Positions 45,896-48,954 of a DNA stretch of 48,954 nucleotides are shown one piece after another (positions within the stretch are counted from its first letter, which is position 1; every line of letters starts with the position of its first letter). The notes below the pieces were generated by a model. That model worked only from the letters and a program-made list of their open reading frames with translations. It had not been told where the DNA came from and made no database searches. The stretch spans positions 1-48,954 of the forward strand of contig JAJBAY010000005.1 in the NCBI GenBank assembly GCA_020532515.1. The letters run 5' to 3'. This DNA comes from Candidatus Cloacimonadota bacterium (GTDB taxonomy: Bacteria > Cloacimonadota > Cloacimonadia > Cloacimonadales > Cloacimonadaceae). The translations under genes and the position numbers were made by a program.

Positions 45896-48359
45896 CTTGT
45901 TCTCCCTGTTCTACAAGCTGAATAAACTTCCATTCAATAAAGTTATGCTTGAGGATGCTCTTGATAGCCTGAACATCCAATTTCGAAAGCAAAGGATAGT
46001 CCTCAGTGTTATCACATACATATTGGCCAATAAACTGATCATAATCTGTAGACTTGTTTAAAATAATTGCTTGGGCTTCAGTACTGAGATTGTGCCCCAA
46101 ACTAATCATTACTCCGGTAAAAAAGTCTCTGTGTGAACTTATATCTGCTACTTCACTACTGCTCAAAAATCCTTGCTCGTTAAGGAATTTAGTGAGTTTT
46201 TCAAGTTTGGATTTCTGAGGAAACCGTACCTTAGCATTTGCTGAAACCCAATTATGCAAGAGATATTCAGATCTGAGCCCCGTGTACAAAGAGAGTGTTT
46301 TCAAACGTTCCTCATTGTATGTAGGTTTGGTAAATGCCTCAATATCATCCGGTTCAAAAACCGTGAGTTCCAGATACTCTCGCAGCTTTTGTTTCCAAAG
46401 CATTGAAAATATTTCTACTTGAGCAAATCTCTCAGACTCATCGCTGAGAATTTTGTATAGATAATCCCTACTTGTATTGGTGTAGAGGACTATGGTATCG
46501 CCAGCTTCAAGGTCAGTAACCGAGACTAAAGAGATATCGTCGTCATCTTTTCTAAGCACCTTCTGAGGACAGCTAAGATTTTGGATGTTACCATCATCTC
46601 CTGATGCTCGTATACTGTAACTATCATAAATCTCGTATCTTGCACTGGAAGCGAATAGATCATCTGATACTTCATAGAATTTATCTTCAAATCTGCCAAT
46701 TGGATCATCAATATATCCCTGATCATCTCTATGAAGATCAAGCTCTGGAAATAGTGTTTTATCTTTAGTGCCTGTGTTTTGTCTTTCCCAACGCTGCAAC
46801 TTTTCTATCCGTGATTTTAGAATGCTGATCTCAGGCGGATACAGTAGCATGGTAATACATACTTCTCGATTAATAACTTGGCTGTGTAGCCAATTGATGA
46901 GTTTATCTTTTATTAGGTGAATGAAATAATACTTTTCCATATGGCGACTCCTTTCAATTTCTCTGCGAAAATCCTTGTGTGATATGAGCAGGATATTGCT
47001 AATGCCTTGTTTTTCAATATTTTCACGCCAAATCTCAATGTCATCGTTCTCAACTACAAGATTAATACGCTCGTATCCCAATCCAGAGAAACCAGACCAA
47101 ACAGTGGGACATTCTTTTTTCAGTTTGTAGATTAGGTATATTTGGTTGATTATTTGAATTATATCCTGTTCAACGTCTTCTTTTTCATAATTATCAGAGA
47201 GCATTGATCTAGTTATATCTATCCTAGCTGCCTCCAACTGCTCATCGATGTCCTCCAACACATTAAGCTTGTCACCTAATATACTAAAGAAAAGCTTATG
47301 AGCAGCTCCAAAGTGCTCCAATGAGTCGTATTCTCCCCGCAGGTCTTTGCGAAAACCATAGTATTCAATGCAAGCATTCGTTAGTTCATCACAACCAGCC
47401 AAGGCCTTCATTTCAATTTCCATTTTACATTTGCCTAATAAACGGGATTCTTCATTCCTAGTCCAATGCCAGAGAAGCATGGAATTGTCTTGTTGAATGG
47501 CTTGATTTCCTATAAGGCAATAGCGCCTAAACAAACCGTTGCCGCAGTCGTTTTTTACAAGAGACTTCAATTTGCTGATTCTTGTATCTCCACTTACAAC
47601 AAGATACTCATACTCACAATTTTCCATGTGTTTCAGCATATAGGTTCTGGCAAGTTCATAGTCACTTGCAACCAACACTATGGGGTCAATAGGAAGCGTT
47701 TCCTTGACACACTCTTTGTCGCTTGCAACAATACTGCCAAAGGGAATACAATGATTGAGATTAAGGTTATTGAGCTGAGAAAAGAACTCGCCTTTATTGC
47801 AGATTACCACGATCTTCTTTTTAAAGAATGACGGAGGCTGTTCACTTCCCATTGTTAGGCTCTGGTAAAACTCTTTATACCTATCTAAGGCTTTATGACA
47901 TTTTTGGTCTGAATAATATTTTTTATCCGCCACAAAGTGTGTTAGCAGTACCTCAGATATATCTTTATAATGAGTAAGTCTGTCTCCGCCTTTCACCTTG
48001 CTACCCAAAGTGAAATTATTGCAATTATATTTATAGTAATATGAGATTCCTTCGCGGATAAAAATGTAATGAGACTTCAGGGTTTCAACTTCAGGCATAT
48101 GCAGCATGGAGCTTTTTGCTAACAAAGTGTATGCCGCGGGCATCAATATAGCCAGAGTTATGTTTTGTGGGCTGTTTTGGCTATTTGTACCAATGTAGAT
48201 GTTTTTCCCTTCTTCAAAAGCCTTTTGTGTTATAAGGGAATTGATCAGATGAAAATCACTTTCGTAGACACCACTATAGCCTGGGATATCTTTGTATTCT
48301 TCAAGAGCCACTTCTGCCATAGGGATCAAGCTGTATATATCTTTTCGTTTTTCATTCAT
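45885..48359 (-). CDS. drmE: DISARM-associated protein DrmE-like
   Basis: This 824-aa protein starts with RKDIYSLIPMAEVALEEYKD. It has a degenerate nucleotide-binding-like stretch (YIGTNSQNSPQN), strands such as KKKIVVICNKGEFFSQL and YEYLVVSGDTRISKLK, and a C-terminal region with LEAGDTIVLYTNTSRDYLYK. No intact Walker A or nuclease motif is visible. Size and position directly before and overlapping drmA match DrmE of class 2 DISARM. The name rests mainly on that context and general resemblance. GAGGG precedes the ATG at 48359. It is the first gene of the operon. The nucleotide sequence is AT-rich relative to the left of the window, consistent with transfer. Confidence 0.68.
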   Translation of the reverse strand: MNEKRKDIYSLIPMAEVALEEYKDIPGYSGVYESDFHLINSLITQKAFEEGKNIYIGTNSQNSPQNITLAILMPAAYTLLAKSSMLHMPEVETLKSHYIFIREGISYYYKYNCNNFTLGSKVKGGDRLTHYKDISEVLLTHFVADKKYYSDQKCHKALDRYKEFYQSLTMGSEQPPSFFKKKIVVICNKGEFFSQLNNLNLNHCIPFGSIVASDKECVKETLPIDPIVLVASDYELARTYMLKHMENCEYEYLVVSGDTRISKLKSLVKNDCGNGLFRRYCLIGNQAIQQDNSMLLWHWTRNEESRLLGKCKMEIEMKALAGCDELTNACIEYYGFRKDLRGEYDSLEHFGAAHKLFFSILGDKLNVLEDIDEQLEAARIDITRSMLSDNYEKEDVEQDIIQIINQIYLIYKLKKECPTVWSGFSGLGYERINLVVENDDIEIWRENIEKQGISNILLISHKDFRREIERSRHMEKYYFIHLIKDKLINWLHSQVINREVCITMLLYPPEISILKSRIEKLQRWERQNTGTKDKTLFPELDLHRDDQGYIDDPIGRFEDKFYEVSDDLFASSARYEIYDSYSIRASGDDGNIQNLSCPQKVLRKDDDDISLVSVTDLEAGDTIVLYTNTSRDYLYKILSDESERFAQVEIFSMLWKQKLREYLELTVFEPDDIEAFTKPTYNEERLKTLSLYTGLRSEYLLHNWVSANAKVRFPQKSKLEKLTKFLNEQGFLSSSEVADISSHRDFFTGVMISLGHNLSTEAQAIILNKSTDYDQFIGQYVCDNTEDYPLLSKLDVQAIKSILKHNFIEWKFIQLVEQGEQDEE

Positions 48360-48401
48360 AGTTTCCCTCTGTATGTATGGGTAAGCATTTTGTTTTCAGT
48401 A

Positions 48402-48512
48402 TTAAGGATGAGATAGATCGCCATAGAAGTCTCCACCCTTTTTGAACACGACTTTCTTAATTATGTCTCTTTTGGTTCCTAACATACCAAAGCCTAAAAT
48501 TAGAGCCGCCAT
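48402..48512 (-). CDS. possible 36-aa small protein
   Basis: An open frame encodes 36 residues: a hydrophobic Gly-rich start (MAALILGFGMLG), then basic and Gly/Asp-rich parts (KKVVFKKGGDFYGD). It ends 42 bases before drmE. There is no ribosome binding site, and a second frame over the same bases is also open (starting near 48565), so coding is doubtful. It may instead be a remnant of a mobile element. Confidence 0.2.
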   Translation of the reverse strand: MAALILGFGMLGTKRDIIKKVVFKKGGDFYGDLSHP

Positions 48513-48657
48513 TTCGCCATTGCATTAAATAATTGGGTTGATACTGTAGGCTCTTATACCTTTCCATAAACATGTAGAATCTCCTTATCGTCGAAGTTTC
48601 ATAAATTAATCCTAAAGAATGTTTGACAAGTTATCTTGTCTCCAGTCGTCTGTGCAA

Positions 48658-48685
48658 ATTTTGGCAACATATAGTTAACTGTCAA
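48658..48685 (-). promoter_or_regulatory. candidate promoter of the drm operon
   Basis: TTGACA (48685-48680, minus) is followed after 16 bases by CAAAAT (48663-48658). It would give a leader of about 300 bases before drmE, longer than elsewhere in the window, so the true promoter may be closer. Confidence 0.25.
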
Positions 48686-48847
48686 GCCCTAATATAATTC
48701 ACATTTTTTTGAGGGTTCTTAGCTATAGCCAAAATGGTATGTTAAAAGCATCTGCCACTGTCAAACCACATGCTCATCTACTCGTTTTGATTGTGACATC
48801 TTGGTATTTTCATTGTTTTTTCTTCAGTCTGAATAATCTGATGACAT

Positions 48848-48921
48848 AGAGCCATTAGTCCGCTGTTTGAGAGCCACCCCTCCGAAAAATAGAGCCACCT
48901 GTTCCGCCCATGAGAGCCACC
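48848..48921. mobile_element. four AGAGCCA iterations, probable IS21-like element end
   Basis: AGAGCCA starts at 48848, 48870, 48891 and 48913, spaced 22, 21 and 22 bases (about two helical turns). The last three extend to AGAGCCACC. IS21-family elements carry several such repeats at each end as transposase-binding sites. No transposase gene is inside the window, so this is an inference; the element body would lie to the right. Confidence 0.5.
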
Positions 48922-48954
48922 TTGCCAAATTGGCTCAAAATCAAACCATGGACT

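Larger units (their letters stand above)
48360..48954. other. non-coding right edge: operon leader and insertion-sequence-like end
   Basis: No methyltransferase or nuclease gene is present in these 595 bases. It has a short open frame (48402-48512, minus), two TTGACA words (48622 plus, 48680 minus) and AT-rich sequence. Four AGAGCCA iterations at the far right run close to the window edge. Confidence 0.6.

Overview
The window reads as a chromosomal segment of an uncultured Fibrobacterota-Chlorobiota-Bacteroidota (FCB) group bacterium, most likely a Candidatus Cloacimonadota member. Three very large exported proteins carry Ala/Leu/Ser-rich signal peptides. They also carry C-terminal FlgD-like / Por-type sorting modules (Y/F-PNPFNP, a GQ-V turn, a WDG/WNG-D-G motif, SGVY, and a final LLK, MK or IR). 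This style is typical of Cloacimonadota and related FCB lineages. The taxonomic call is an inference from protein style, not from a marker gene.

Left part (1-22.1 kb): four giant surface/secreted proteins plus two small genes. In order these are a 957-aa secreted protein (minus), a nitronate-monooxygenase-family flavoprotein (minus) and a 116-aa four-helix membrane protein (minus). A 2558-aa multidomain enzyme follows, then a 1502-aa subtilisin-type protease and a 1163-aa beta-helix-like adhesin. The 2558-aa protein is the most striking gene. It fuses a gingipain-type C25 cysteine protease (His433/Cys466) to a complete peptidyl-arginine-deiminase-like domain (Asp1609, His1726, Asp1728, Asn1788, Cys1841). 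These two activities are separate cooperating virulence enzymes in Porphyromonas gingivalis. The fusion ends in cadherin-like repeats and lacks the sorting tail seen on its neighbours.

Middle part (22.6-29.0 kb): a four-gene operon. It encodes an exported ComEA-like helix-hairpin-helix protein with an outer-membrane-barrel-like body, an OMPP1/FadL/PorV-like barrel, a periplasmic UshA-type 5'-nucleotidase and a flavodoxin-like protein. It may be a nucleic-acid/nucleotide scavenging set (inference). A 1.4-kb non-coding block of nested repeats follows. It includes a 257-bp tandem unit built on two abutting hairpins, and a diverged copy near 18.0 kb shows compensatory base changes.

Right-middle part (30.4-40.7 kb): a tightly packed run of hutH, a TPR lipoprotein, a small membrane protein, truA, hisS and mfd. 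This is ordinary core metabolism and information processing.

Right end (40.7-48.4 kb): an AT-richer, overlapping three-gene operon on the minus strand with the content drmE-drmA-drmB of the DISARM defence system. No methyltransferase (drmM) and no phospholipase-D nuclease (drmC) lie on either side within the window. It abuts mfd with only 30 bp on one side. On the other side is a 595-bp non-coding stretch ending in four 21-22-bp iterations of AGAGCCA, which resemble the multiple terminal repeats of an IS21-like element. The picture is of a laterally acquired, reduced defence island.
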